Assembly: GCA_963971225.1 (NCBI GenBank)
Contig: OZ020269.1
Coordinates: 16,129,921 to 16,193,920, forward strand
Source of the DNA: Melieria omissa
Lineage: Eukaryota > Arthropoda > Insecta > Diptera > Ulidiidae
DNA length: 64,000 bases
Direction of reading: 5' to 3'
The position numbers and the translations under genes were made by a program. Positions 24,770-34,890 of this stretch are shown one piece after another; within the stretch, counting starts at the first letter, position 1, and every line of letters starts with the position of its first letter. Below the pieces are notes generated by a model that had not been told where the DNA came from, did not search any database, and saw only the letters and a program-made list of their open reading frames with translations.

Positions 24770-25900
24770 TAGTATTCTCTCCATGTGGGGACCTATTCGA
24801 AGCGACAGCAAAACGGTGCATCTATGCTAAGTGAACGACTTCAGCGAACTTGTAGTCGCCTCTTTCTATCTGCATTCCTGCCATTTGAAAACATTTTGCC
24901 ACCCACAATGTTTCTAACAAACAGATATTTGATTAGATAGGATTGATTTAAACACACAAAACCTCACTTGCGAATGCCACTGGAGCTGATCCTAAGCTGA
25001 TGAGTGATGGCCCCAAGTGGAATGTAACTAATTGCCAATGGTCTCTCACTCTTTCGTTTTGTGTGTATTTAAGCTTTCATAAATATATAACCATTCCAAT
25101 ATCTCGCATAATTTCTGCATCTACAAATTATTGTAGTCTATTCTGAGTCAAAAGACGTCTATGTAGAAGGTTTCTACGGTGGAGCATGAAGTCAAAAAAT
25201 ACAGGAATCCCTACAGGTCATTCAAACTAGAATGGCCTGATACCATTCCTCCCTGAGGCGGCCAGGTATCAGGAAAGCTCCGTTCCAATACATCCGATAT
25301 TACTCCCTGGCTGCAAATCAGTGCGATGGGCACGGGTCGAATGACACCCCGGATTAGGAAGGTTTTCGCTGTGCTACCTTAGCCGACCACGACCAGAACC
25401 AGATCTGGAAGTGGCCGTTTCCAGCCGTCACCACGCGGAGGTGTTAGCCTTTGTTTGGATAAGCAGAAACCTTGCCGATCTTTGTGGTGACGTCATAGTT
25501 GCCAATGCTTAAATGAAAGAATCTATAACAGATCTAAGAGATCTAATTAGAACTAAGTATGGTTTCAACTTTTTTTTGATAAGTATACGAATCAGCGCTC
25601 AGGGGAGACTAACTCTGTTGTATTGGTTCGGAAAGTATCTCAGGAAATGGTTCTGAAAGTGGTTCGGGAAATGGTTTTTGAAGTGATCCTAGAAGAATGT
25701 ACAGGAGCCAGGTTTTTGAGGAAAAACTTATGAACACTTGACTTGAACCAGTCGAAGTCAGAGGTGTTGGAAAAGTCTTTGCTATTCCACAATCGTGCAG
25801 CAGAGGCCAAAACTTCTCTGGAATGTATGTAATGTTGTGTTATCTTGTAAATGAGTAAATATTAGATATGATATCAAAATCAAAATTACACCATCCGGGC
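24770..25900. other. Non-coding stretch, probable decayed repeat
   Basis: No gene is seen. The part at 25200-25500 is more GC-rich than its surroundings and looks like decayed transposon DNA, but I cannot assign it. Confidence 0.4.
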
Positions 25901-25931
25901 ATTTAACTCTTTGTGGACTACTGGGATAATA

Positions 25932-26854
25932 CCTTCTGGTCAAATTTGACCGGAAATTTTCAATTTAAATGAAGCGCGCACCAAATATGGTCAAATTTCT
26001 GATGGCATAAGGTTGGTAGCACTGTAATAGCATTCCATGTAAATTTTTAGCGCAATATGTGCATTAGTATGTTTTTGACAGTTGTGTAAACAAGTCTGCC
26101 TTGAGTTTGTTCTGCGAATTTTACAATGTCTGAATCTGTTGATCAAAGAATTTGCATTAAATTTTGTCTTTCCAACGAAATTTCTTGTGCCGAAACGTTG
26201 AGAATGTTGCATAAAGCCTTTGGCGAGTCTGCTATGTCGAAAACACGGGCATATGAATGGTACAAATCGTTCAAAGAGGGTCGTACAGAGGTCGAAAACT
26301 TGCCTCATGCCGCTCGTCCATCCACATCAATTAATGACGAAAACATCGAAAAAGTGATGGCGTTAGTGCTTGAAAATCGTCGTGTGACTCAAAGAGAGAT
26401 AGCTGAAGAGCTTGAAATATCAAAAACATCAGTTCAAACCATTTTACACGATGTTTTGGAAATGAGACGTGTTGCAGCGCGACTTGTTCCGAAAAAGTTG
26501 AATTTTTTCAAAAAGTGCGCGATTATTTGGCCAAAAATAGCGTGAATGTCGTTCCGCAAGCACCGTATTCGCCAGATATGGCTCCGTGCGACTTTTTCCT
26601 GTTCCCTAGGCTCAAATTACCGCTACGTGGAAAGCGTTTTGATTCGATTGAAACCATCAAAGAGAATTCGCAGAGGGAGCTGAAAGCCATACCGAAAGCG
26701 GCCTATGAAAAGTGTATCGAAGAGTGGAAAAAACGTTGGCATATGTGTATTGCATCCGATGGTGATTATTTTGAAGGAGATAAAATAAATATTGAAGAAT
26801 AAATGAATTTACTGTGTTTTTTTTACAATTTCCCGGTCAAATTTGACCAGAAGG
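25932..26854 (+). mobile_element. mariner (family 3), internally deleted (923 bp)
   Basis: Inverted ends CCTTCTGGTCAAATTTGACC on both sides, next to TA at 25930-25931 and 26855-26856. The inverted repeat itself contains the palindrome ggtcaaatttgacc. It encodes both ends of a mariner transposase with the middle deleted. Confidence 0.88.
26126..26802 (+). pseudogene. mariner transposase with deleted catalytic core (family 3)
   Basis: The first part (26126 to about 26510) is an apparently complete N-terminal DNA-binding region: MSESVDQRICIKFCLSNEIS, AYEWYKSFKEGR and then VTQREIAEELEISKTSVQTI, two helix-turn-helix motifs. Near 26512 an internal deletion shifts the frame into the C-terminus, which reads VRDYLAKN, YSPDMAPCDFFLF (third catalytic Asp) and CIASDGDYFEG. 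The first and second catalytic Asp are lost. If expressed, the first frame would give a DNA-binding protein with no catalytic domain. Confidence 0.87.
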
Positions 26855-27049
26855 TATATCTCAGCAACCTTTTACTCTCGCAATTATTCAGATTTTATGT
26901 CCCATGCAAAATATTTTTTCGAATTCTGTGTCCCAGGATAAAAGGATAATTTCATAATTTGAATGATCACATAGCAAGGGAACATTTTTAGTAAAAGTAT
27001 TTTGGATTTCATAATTAAACTCAGTCCCGAAAGGGTTAAAGAAGTTTTA

Positions 27050-27513
27050 ACTGGTAGGCTTTTTTTACTGTTAAGATATATCAAAAAAGATGAAAAGTTA
27101 GTTGAAACTAGTTGTGAATGTTAGGTTAGCTTGCTGTCCAGGTTGGCCACGCATAGACCCTATTGGGTTCTTAGCGATACCAGTTAGAGGTCCTTAGTGT
27201 TGCGGATCGCCGTAGAAGTGATCGCGGGTGTGAATGCGGGTGTTCCTAGCGAAGTTCAGCAGCGATTTGATGCCGTGCTTGGGACCTCTCCCAACCCAAA
27301 GAAGAACGAGGCCCCGAAGTGGGAAAGGCATAGTATTGAAATGGCCGGGCAAGAGCAAAGTATTAGTTGTGAAACTTTACAGCAAATTGCAATCTCCAAT
27401 TGATTTTGGAAAGCTTAAGGTGGAAACCTTCCATATCTTTAGTGACTTTGATCTCATCAAATCCGTAAATATTAGAAACTTGTTGCACAAATTGTTGTAA
27501 CAAATTACATATT
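27050..27513. other. Non-coding, probable decayed repeat
   Basis: The segment near 27120-27200 (ccacgcatagaccc, gcgataccagttag) resembles the 3' ends of dispersed fly repeats, but there are no clear limits. No gene is seen. Confidence 0.35.
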
Positions 27514-27517
27514 ATTT

Positions 27518-27753
27518 TGGCTAAATGAGTGCTGTGATTGTTCAATGATCTGTCGATCCCACCTCTAATCCCTTCCTTTCCTTTTCCTTTTGTACTCATG
27601 TTTCCCCCTATTTATGCTCCCCGGCTTCGGCCGTTTGTCTCGTTCAGTGGTTCTTGTACTTATTGTCATTCGTGTTTTAATAGTCAAATAAAGCACATCA
27701 TAACCCGAAACCACCCGCGTTTACTTTCACCGCTCCGCCGCGCTCGATTAACA
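27518..27753 (+). repeat. 5' LTR of the BEL element
   Basis: Begins TGGCTAAATGAG and ends CGCTCGATTAACA. A polyadenylation signal, aataaa, is at 27687-27692. It has the same length and sequence as the 3' LTR. The bases straight after it, tggtccttcgagcc, start with TGG as expected for a primer-binding site, but I cannot assign the tRNA. Confidence 0.92.
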
Positions 27754-29697
27754 TGGTCCTTCGAGCCTTTGTCGAACCCGCGACAAAAAACAAAAAACAA
27801 CTAATAAAACTAAAACAAGTGACACAGTGAACGAAAACAGCAACAGTGACAAAAAACATCCAAACAGTGCAACAGTCACAAAACAGTGAACAGTGAGAAC
27901 AAAAGTGAACAACATACCACAAAACAGTAACAAATTAAAACTAAGTTACACAAACAAAAAAAACATTTTGAAAAGTGAAAGAAGACACTCACAGCAAAAA
28001 CCAAATACAAAGTGACCAAAAAATTAACTACAGTGAAACAAACACGAAGGTGATACACATAACAAAAGTTAAAACAAAAACAAACTCCAACCACATTAGA
28101 CACTTAAAAGACAGTGCAGTGTTGTGCAGAACACTTAGCAAACGGGGACTACAGAAGAACGCATACCAACAACAAACACACCCACAGCAGAGAACAGCAC
28201 TAACAACAACAAACACACCCACAGCAGTAGAACACAAAGCAGACAAGAAGGGCAGCAGAACACGTAACAACAACAAACACACACAACAACGGCAAACAAC
28301 AACAGCCAACACATCAGCGCACAAGCGGCGGACAAACGCACAAACAGGAGTGCAGATCCCCATTCTCGGGCACTGGGCCCCATAAGATAAGCCCAACAAA
28401 TTTTTATTAAATATTAACATTACACATACACTAACACAAAATATAATTTATATAGAATATATATACCCATTCCCACAAAAAAAATTTCCTAAAATCCAGT
28501 TAACATTTATATACTGGTACCCCCTACCCCGTTCGATTATCGCAGTAAGCATTCCCGCTACTGCACATAATTTTGCGCTTTTTGTTTGCACAGTCACCTT
28601 TGTGCGACCTACGCAGGCAAAGCAGCAAAAACTCCCGCTGCAGCCTGCATCCCACCAATTTTCTAATCTGCACATTTCCCTTCTCTTGCATTGTGCATAT
28701 CGCAGATCAGCAGCAAGCACTCCAGCTGTTGATCGCGCTCTCCCACTTATATACATTTTCGCGTTTCGCTTTGTGCGATATACGCACGCACAAGCAGCAA
28801 GCACTCCCGCTGCTGCTCCCAAGTGCAATTACATTATCATACTTCTGCCTAAGCATTTCCCCTTTTTCGCTAGCAGAAGTAAACAAAGCATATACAGTGG
28901 GACGAGTTACTGTTTTTTCGCAGCACATTTAAAAATTTCTTGGACTTGGAAAATTTTTAATAGTGCTGCTGATATACATACACTGCACATCTGCGGCCAC
29001 CCCAAGTTCATACAGTGGGACAAAATCCCCCATTCGCACACAAAATCGTTTTTAAACAAATTTATTTTGGACACTTGTTCTTACAATAACACACTAATAC
29101 AAATACTCACATACACACATATTTTACATACACTTATACACATACCCATACATATTTATTTTCCATTTCACAAAAATAATCACATACACATATTTACATA
29201 TACACACAAATATATATATTTATACACACATATATATATACACACACAAATTTATACACATACTCATACATACGTGTATATTCACACACATTCACATTCC
29301 CATACCAAAAAATCACTTTTTCACAAATAAAAACAAATTTTCATACATATTTGACTACACATTTGTTATACATATTATAATAATTTTAACATACATTCCC
29401 AATTCCCACATACATACACATCTCTATTTATTACCTACTCACATTTACCAAAAATTAATTTCCCATATACACATTTGTATTACCCATACACACATTTTCA
29501 CATTTACACAATTTTTTATTTATTTATTTATTGTTGCTCGACAAGTGTTCAAATTCGTTTGAACGAATTTTCCCATTCCCAACTCTTCCCATATTCAATT
29601 ATCGTTCGCGCGGACGCGGGTAGACTTCACGTCTATATTACAATACCCTACATATATTTATTTAAACTTTTAACCTTGTCGAGCTTTTTTAAACAAA
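27754..29697 (+). other. Untranslated leader of the BEL element
   Basis: A 1.9-kb leader rich in A, CA and AACAAC repeats, with many TACACA runs at 29090-29330. A 242-codon frame (28602-29330) lies here, but its second half is driven by (TACACA) repeats (His/Ile/Tyr/Thr), and it has no known domain; I do not call it a gene. The leader is unusually long for a BEL element. Confidence 0.7.
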
Positions 29698-32124
29698 ATG
29701 CCTGTTGAGCGATCCCCTAAACGCCAACTTGTTACAATGGAGACTCCTTCCTCCAGATACACAAAGTCACCCAGTGCACGTTTGACAGTTCCTGTCACTC
29801 GGGAGCCACCAAACACTCGCTCCAAACTCTCTAGTCCGAAAGCAACCGATCCCAGTGTTGCAAAATTTACTTTCGAGTACGAACAGCTCGTGCTATTATG
29901 CACAAAATTTTCATCGGTCCCCATTGAGAATTTGACCAAATCCCTGGTCCAAATTAAGCAAAAAAATTTGCAAGCCCAATGGGAGAGGCTTATGTGCGCA
30001 CATGAGGCAGTCTTTATTGCTGAAGACAACAGCCAGCCCGACGGTTTCAAAGAGTCGGCTAGGCAAAAAATCGACGCCTGCACAGACCAGTACGAGTTGT
30101 GCATGGCTCAGATGTCGGACATCATTGAGATGCTCCAAATTCAGTCCCCCCAGCCCGCTGCGCATATGGAACCGGTTCGACCCCTAGAACCAGCAAATAC
30201 CCCCTTCATTTGCCTACAAGTTCCGCCTTGTGATACCGAAACCTTTTTCGGGGGCTATGAGCAATGGCCGTCCTTTCGGGACATGTTTACTGCGGTTTAC
30301 ATTAACCACCCCCAGCTCACTCCAGCCCAAAAGTTGTATCACCTCCGATACAAGACGCAAGGTAAAGCCGGTGCTATTGTTAAGCAATATGCATTAACCG
30401 ATGAGAATTTCGGACTCGCGTGGGATGCCCTAAAATCCCGTTATGAAAATAAACGCATTTTGGTTGACACCCAAATTAGATCCCTCTTGAATATCGCTCC
30501 TGCCCACACTGAAAATAGTGAGGCGCTACAGCGGATCCAAAGCACTATAAACAATTGTCTGTCTGTTCTCAATACTCAGGCCGTAGACACTGACAATTGG
30601 GATCCGCTATTGGTTTACATATGTTGTACCAAATTGCCCCAAGAGACACTTGCTCTATGGGAGCAATCATTGACATCCCGGAAGGATCTGCCACCCTGGT
30701 CGCAAATGGATGAGTTCCTGACCGGCAGATATGAGGTACTTGAACGGTTGCAAAGTATTCGCCCTTCTAAGCCGAAACCGTCTCAACCTTCGACTCCCAA
30801 TGTCCTCCCAAATCGGCCACACAAATCCCTAAATTATCACACTCAAGTGAAAAGGGACTTCGCGTGCAAACTCTGCAACGCAAATCATCCCATACGGACT
30901 TGCCAGAACTTCAAAGGACTCACCCCCCAGAGTCGATTAAAATACGTTCAGAAGCACAATCTCTGCGTAAATTGTCTTGCTACCTCGCATCTCACTAAAG
31001 ATTGTACAAGCAATTTTACGTGCGTATATTGCCAAAAGAAGCACCATTCTATGCTTCATTTCCCTAAAGGCAATGCGCAACCCTCTCATACTCCTAACTG
31101 GTCACATTCGACCACTCCACAGGTCGCAACAGCTCCAAAACGATCGCATAACAATTCCGTTACTCATTCTCCCCTTTCGGATGCGCAACCCCGCACATCT
31201 TCCAGGCAAAGTACGCCCAAAGTACAAGCCCTACACTCTAATAATGGCACCCAATCCCTTCTGCCTACAGCACTGGTGTCTATTGAGCACGCAGGAAAGT
31301 TGTTCAAAGTTCGAGCGTTGATCGACCAAGCCTCTCAGCGTACCTTCATTTCCTCGAAGGCCCAGAAACGCCTCAAATTGCCAATCGAGAAATCCCCCTT
31401 CCAAATCTCGGGCATGGGCGGTCAGGTTGTGCAAAATGCCAATCATACATGCTTCTTGACATTGGCAGTCCCTCAAACTAGCACGAAACTCCCCGTGCAA
31501 GCTATCGTGCTCCAAGAGCTTACGAAATTGCTCCCACCTCGTCACATACACCCCCCTAATATGAAACATATCGCCATGCTAGAACTCGCTGATCCAAACC
31601 CCTTCGAGACAGCGCAGATCGATTTAGTGATTGGCAGTGATCTCATCCCGCAGATCATGCTCGAAGGTATCCACCGAAATGTATGTGGCAGCTTACTTGC
31701 TCAGCATACAATATTCGGTTGGGTATTAAGCGGTCCAGTACCCCCTTCGCATTTGACATGTGCCACAGACGTATCAAAACGCCATATGCATACTGGATCC
31801 GCCCTTCGAAAAAATCTTCCTGCCCTAAAGGAAGCTCTTTCGCAAGTGATTGCCGCCCTCAATCCCGCAGGGTTTCCACCTCAGGAAAGAATGGAAAATC
31901 ACTTCGAGCCCACCACTCCTGCAAACTCATGCTCAAACCGGCAAATTTCCCCCTTAGTTGCCAAACGTTTCGACCCCGCAGGAGGGCTTTCGCCTCCAAT
32001 GAAGGCTCCCAAAAGGGTTCGACAAGAGCGTTGGCATGACGCCACTCGTTCTACACCCTCATCAATTGACGGATATTGCATTTCCCCGCAGTTCCTCATT
32101 GCACAAACTCCAGCCCGGGTCTAA
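29698..32124 (+). CDS. BEL/Pao Gag-protease polyprotein, 808 aa, intact
   Basis: Starts at ATG 29698 (MPVERSPKRQ). Residues about 175-330 form the DUF1759-type Gag region (ETFFGGYEQWPSFRDMF, LYHLRYKTQGKA). Three zinc-knuckle-like motifs follow at about residues 390-455: CKLCNANHPIRTC, CVNCLATSHLTKDC and CVYCQKKHHSMLH. Next is a DUF1758-type aspartic protease, with RALIDQASQRTFIS at the active site (DQAS, rather than the commoner DSGS, retaining the Asp) and IGSDLIPQI plus HTIFGWVLSGP at its end. In full BEL elements the frame continues into reverse transcriptase; here it runs about 130 more codons of unrecognised, Pro/Ser-rich sequence and stops. It could package RNA and process Gag but cannot copy itself. 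Confidence 0.9.
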   Translation: MPVERSPKRQLVTMETPSSRYTKSPSARLTVPVTREPPNTRSKLSSPKATDPSVAKFTFEYEQLVLLCTKFSSVPIENLTKSLVQIKQKNLQAQWERLMCAHEAVFIAEDNSQPDGFKESARQKIDACTDQYELCMAQMSDIIEMLQIQSPQPAAHMEPVRPLEPANTPFICLQVPPCDTETFFGGYEQWPSFRDMFTAVYINHPQLTPAQKLYHLRYKTQGKAGAIVKQYALTDENFGLAWDALKSRYENKRILVDTQIRSLLNIAPAHTENSEALQRIQSTINNCLSVLNTQAVDTDNWDPLLVYICCTKLPQETLALWEQSLTSRKDLPPWSQMDEFLTGRYEVLERLQSIRPSKPKPSQPSTPNVLPNRPHKSLNYHTQVKRDFACKLCNANHPIRTCQNFKGLTPQSRLKYVQKHNLCVNCLATSHLTKDCTSNFTCVYCQKKHHSMLHFPKGNAQPSHTPNWSHSTTPQVATAPKRSHNNSVTHSPLSDAQPRTSSRQSTPKVQALHSNNGTQSLLPTALVSIEHAGKLFKVRALIDQASQRTFISSKAQKRLKLPIEKSPFQISGMGGQVVQNANHTCFLTLAVPQTSTKLPVQAIVLQELTKLLPPRHIHPPNMKHIAMLELADPNPFETAQIDLVIGSDLIPQIMLEGIHRNVCGSLLAQHTIFGWVLSGPVPPSHLTCATDVSKRHMHTGSALRKNLPALKEALSQVIAALNPAGFPPQERMENHFEPTTPANSCSNRQISPLVAKRFDPAGGLSPPMKAPKRVRQERWHDATRSTPSSIDGYCISPQFLIAQTPARV

Positions 32125-32759
32125 AAAGAGGACAGTCGCCACTCCAGTGCGGCTTGCTCCAAACGCTGCCAATCCCGCAGGCGTCGGACTGATCGGGTCT
32201 AAACTCCACGATCTACAAGATCTCCCTCTTGGGGTGGAGCGGCTCCAGCAATGCCCATGCTCACACAGTTCCAACTCCGGATCAAAGAGCCACCCTCTCG
32301 AAGAGCAAACCGAAATTCTCGTTCGGTTCTCCTGCTTCTCTCGAGCCCTACGTGCAGCCAATTATCCCGAGCGGAATTGGCTTATTTTCTAAACAGCCTT
32401 TAAGCCCTTTGGCAATGCAGCCAATTTATATGTATTTTCTCATATTCCCTCAGCTATAGCTTTCGCAAACCCTGCAGCTTAGCCACTATTTCCCATTCAC
32501 ACGATGTCCACAGCATAATTTCAAGCCTCTGACATCTCACCTTCTTTGCAGATCAGCCGACCACCGCAGCAGGTACCCCTTGGACTGCCCCGCACGGCCG
32601 GATGGATCACCCCCCGCAAGAGAGGTCATCGGCGCACCCCTAAGCGCACCCACAGCCAGCCAGCCGTGAGCCGCACCGCCACCAGCCAGGCCTCAGCCGC
32701 GTCTCGGCAACCATCCACCCGGACACATTCCTAATTGCACTCTGCAATGGCGGCCGCGA
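32125..32759 (+). other. BEL tail between gag-protease and 3' LTR
   Basis: About 635 bp, GC-richer and Pro/Ser/Arg-coding in several frames, with no reverse transcriptase or integrase motif. It takes the place of the roughly 3-4 kb of pol expected in a full element, so it marks a large deletion or replacement. It ends atggcggccgcga just before the 3' LTR; this is not a typical polypurine tract. Confidence 0.7.
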
Positions 32760-32995
32760 TGGCTAAATGAGTGCTGTGATTGTTCAATGATCTGTCGATC
32801 CCACCTCTAATCCCTTCCTTTCCTTTTCCTTTTGTACTCATGTTTCCCCCTATTTATGCTCCCCGGCTTCGGCCGTTTGTCTCGTTCAGTGGTTCTTGTA
32901 CTTATTGTCATTCGTGTTTTAATAGTCAAATAAAGCACATCATAACCCGAAACCACCCGCGTTTACTTTCACCGCTCCGCCGCGCTCGATTAACA
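32760..32995 (+). repeat. 3' LTR of the BEL element
   Basis: Same 236 bp as the 5' LTR with no difference found by eye, including the aataaa signal. It is followed by attt (32996-32999), the 3' copy of the target duplication. Confidence 0.92.
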
Positions 32996-32999
32996 ATTT

Positions 33000-34660
33000 A
33001 TTCAAACAATCTTTTACTTGGCTTTTTACCAAATCGTTTTGCGGAGCTTAGATGTATTAGAGGCTATACTTTGATGACCAATCACATTGTTTCAGTAGTT
33101 GGGCTCACCACAGAATGGCAAGAAGGTTCTTCTTCTGTGTCCTAAATGTGTCTGTCGGCTATGTCACTGAAAGTTACTTAACCTAATCCAACATAATCTA
33201 ATCTGCAGAAGTTTAAGTCTTTAAATTGAAAACATATTTACCAAAGTCCTGCATACAGATTGGACTTGATTTGCATCACTAAATGTGAATTTTGATTGAT
33301 AAAAATTCATAAAAATAATAAATACTTATTGCGTATTTTGTCACAAAAATTAAACTTCATTAAAAAAAAACAATGCTAAATTAAAAACCAGTAGCAGTAA
33401 ATAAGCATAACCAATTTGAATTCTTCAACAAAAATGCATTGCAAAACAAAAAAACAAAAAACAAATGCCACCAGCAAATCTCTTAATGAATTCATTTGCT
33501 TTGTTCGCCGTTTGGATTTTAATTTAAAACATTATTCATGGCGCTTCCTTTGGTCGCATTAAATGAAATCTACATAATTACAGTAATATTGCGCGCATTT
33601 CGCGGGGCGAAAAGAATAATTGCCATTGCCAATGCCAATGTGCGACTCTCAATTGAATAATTTTCTACTCATTTAACTGGAAAATTAAATTTGTCCAAGC
33701 CGCACGCACACAGAGACCAGCGCACACACACACATACACACAGTCAGAGGCATTTAAGCGCAGCATTGGCCATTAAAATTGCATTTAACACGCTTTGTGG
33801 CTCAGGTGGCGCGCGGACCGCGTAGGCTGCCTGTGGCCAGTAATGCGCGCCAACGGCAAACGTAGCCGGCGGCGCTGTGTGCCAAATGATTGAAATTAAA
33901 TATTGAACATGGCCAACCAATAGTGACCAGTGAAATGTTGAGTTTTCTAGCTTAATTTAATTGGTTTTTTAAGAAATATTTCGACGCTTCTGGGCTGCAC
34001 GCGCCCTGATAACGTCTAATGCGATTCATTTGTGGCGCAGAATCAAGAAGCCACTAGAGCAATGAACATAAATTGAGTCCACTTTCAGCTGATTTTTCTT
34101 TCAACTTAATCCCTCGCGCACACATAGACCTAAACAAAAATCAACAAAAAACATAAAATGGCTGCGAAAAATCTGCACAATGTTATCAACACTTGGCCAC
34201 AAAAGCGCAATGAAGCCAAACATTTTCGCTGCCACAGCGGCGACCGCAAAATAGCTACAAAAGCGGCTAGCAAATAGAAAAAAAGTGAAAAATGATTATA
34301 ATGCACAAATAACAATAACAAAAGTTTCTTTTTTTTAATATGTACGTACAAAAAAATGCTTTGCCTGCGCACTAAACAAGAACCACAAAAATTATACGCT
34401 TCGGTGAAGCGGTCTGCGTGAGTTCATTTGCGGCATAAAGTAAAAAATAAAAGCAAAAAATTAAAAATGTGAAAATCTGTGCAAAAAACTTAAAAATTAG
34501 TCAGATGAATGATGTGAATGCAACCAAAAAAAATATGAAAATAAAAAATCATAAAAAATTAATAAAAATGAAAAAATATATATAAAGCCAAAAATTGCAG
34601 ATATTATTATTATTATTATTTTTATCTTTATTATTATTTAATAAGTTTATAATAAACTAG
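33000..34660. other. Non-coding stretch, no gene seen
   Basis: Unique DNA with a CA run near 33725-33745 and poly-A/T runs. The part at 33580-33900 is more GC-rich. No frame has a recognised domain. Confidence 0.55.
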
Positions 34661-34890
34661 CTGGGCCCCGCGGCTTCGTACGCAATCTCTCTTGTTTCAC
34701 CCGATACAAATTTTGAACGCATTGTTGACCCCGTCAGATTTTGATTAAAAAAAACATACATATGTCTATTATATTTGTTGTCAAGTGGTTCTAAAAACTG
34801 TGAAAATCACATTTTAATTATTTCCTGATTGAAGTGCTTTTTGACTAAGTTTGAAGTCAAAACGACCAATAAATCGTGTATTTCAGACAA

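Larger units (their letters stand above)
25907..27035. mobile_element. piggyBac-type MITE interrupted by a mariner
   Basis: It is flanked by TTAA (25903-25906 and 27036-27039). Its left end, ctctttgtggactactggg, corresponds to the end ccctttcaggactactgag of the MITE at 41.7 kb, and its right end is cagtcccgaaaggg. A 923-bp mariner with TA duplications (25930-25931, 26855-26856) interrupts it. Without the mariner the MITE would be about 204 bp. Confidence 0.75.
27518..32995 (+). mobile_element. Pol-less BEL/Pao LTR retrotransposon, 5478 bp
   Basis: Two 236-bp LTRs (27518-27753, 32760-32995), identical by eye, beginning TG and ending CA. They are flanked by the 4-bp duplication attt (27514-27517, 32996-32999). 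Between them lie a 1.9-kb leader, one intact 808-codon gag-protease ORF, and about 635 bp of tail. There is no reverse transcriptase, RNase H or integrase, so the copy must have moved using enzymes from another element. Identical LTRs point to a recent insertion. Confidence 0.92.

Noticed and set aside
28602..29330. 242-codon frame in the BEL leader
   Set aside because: The second half is driven by TACACA repeats, no domain is seen, and it lies upstream of the gag start.
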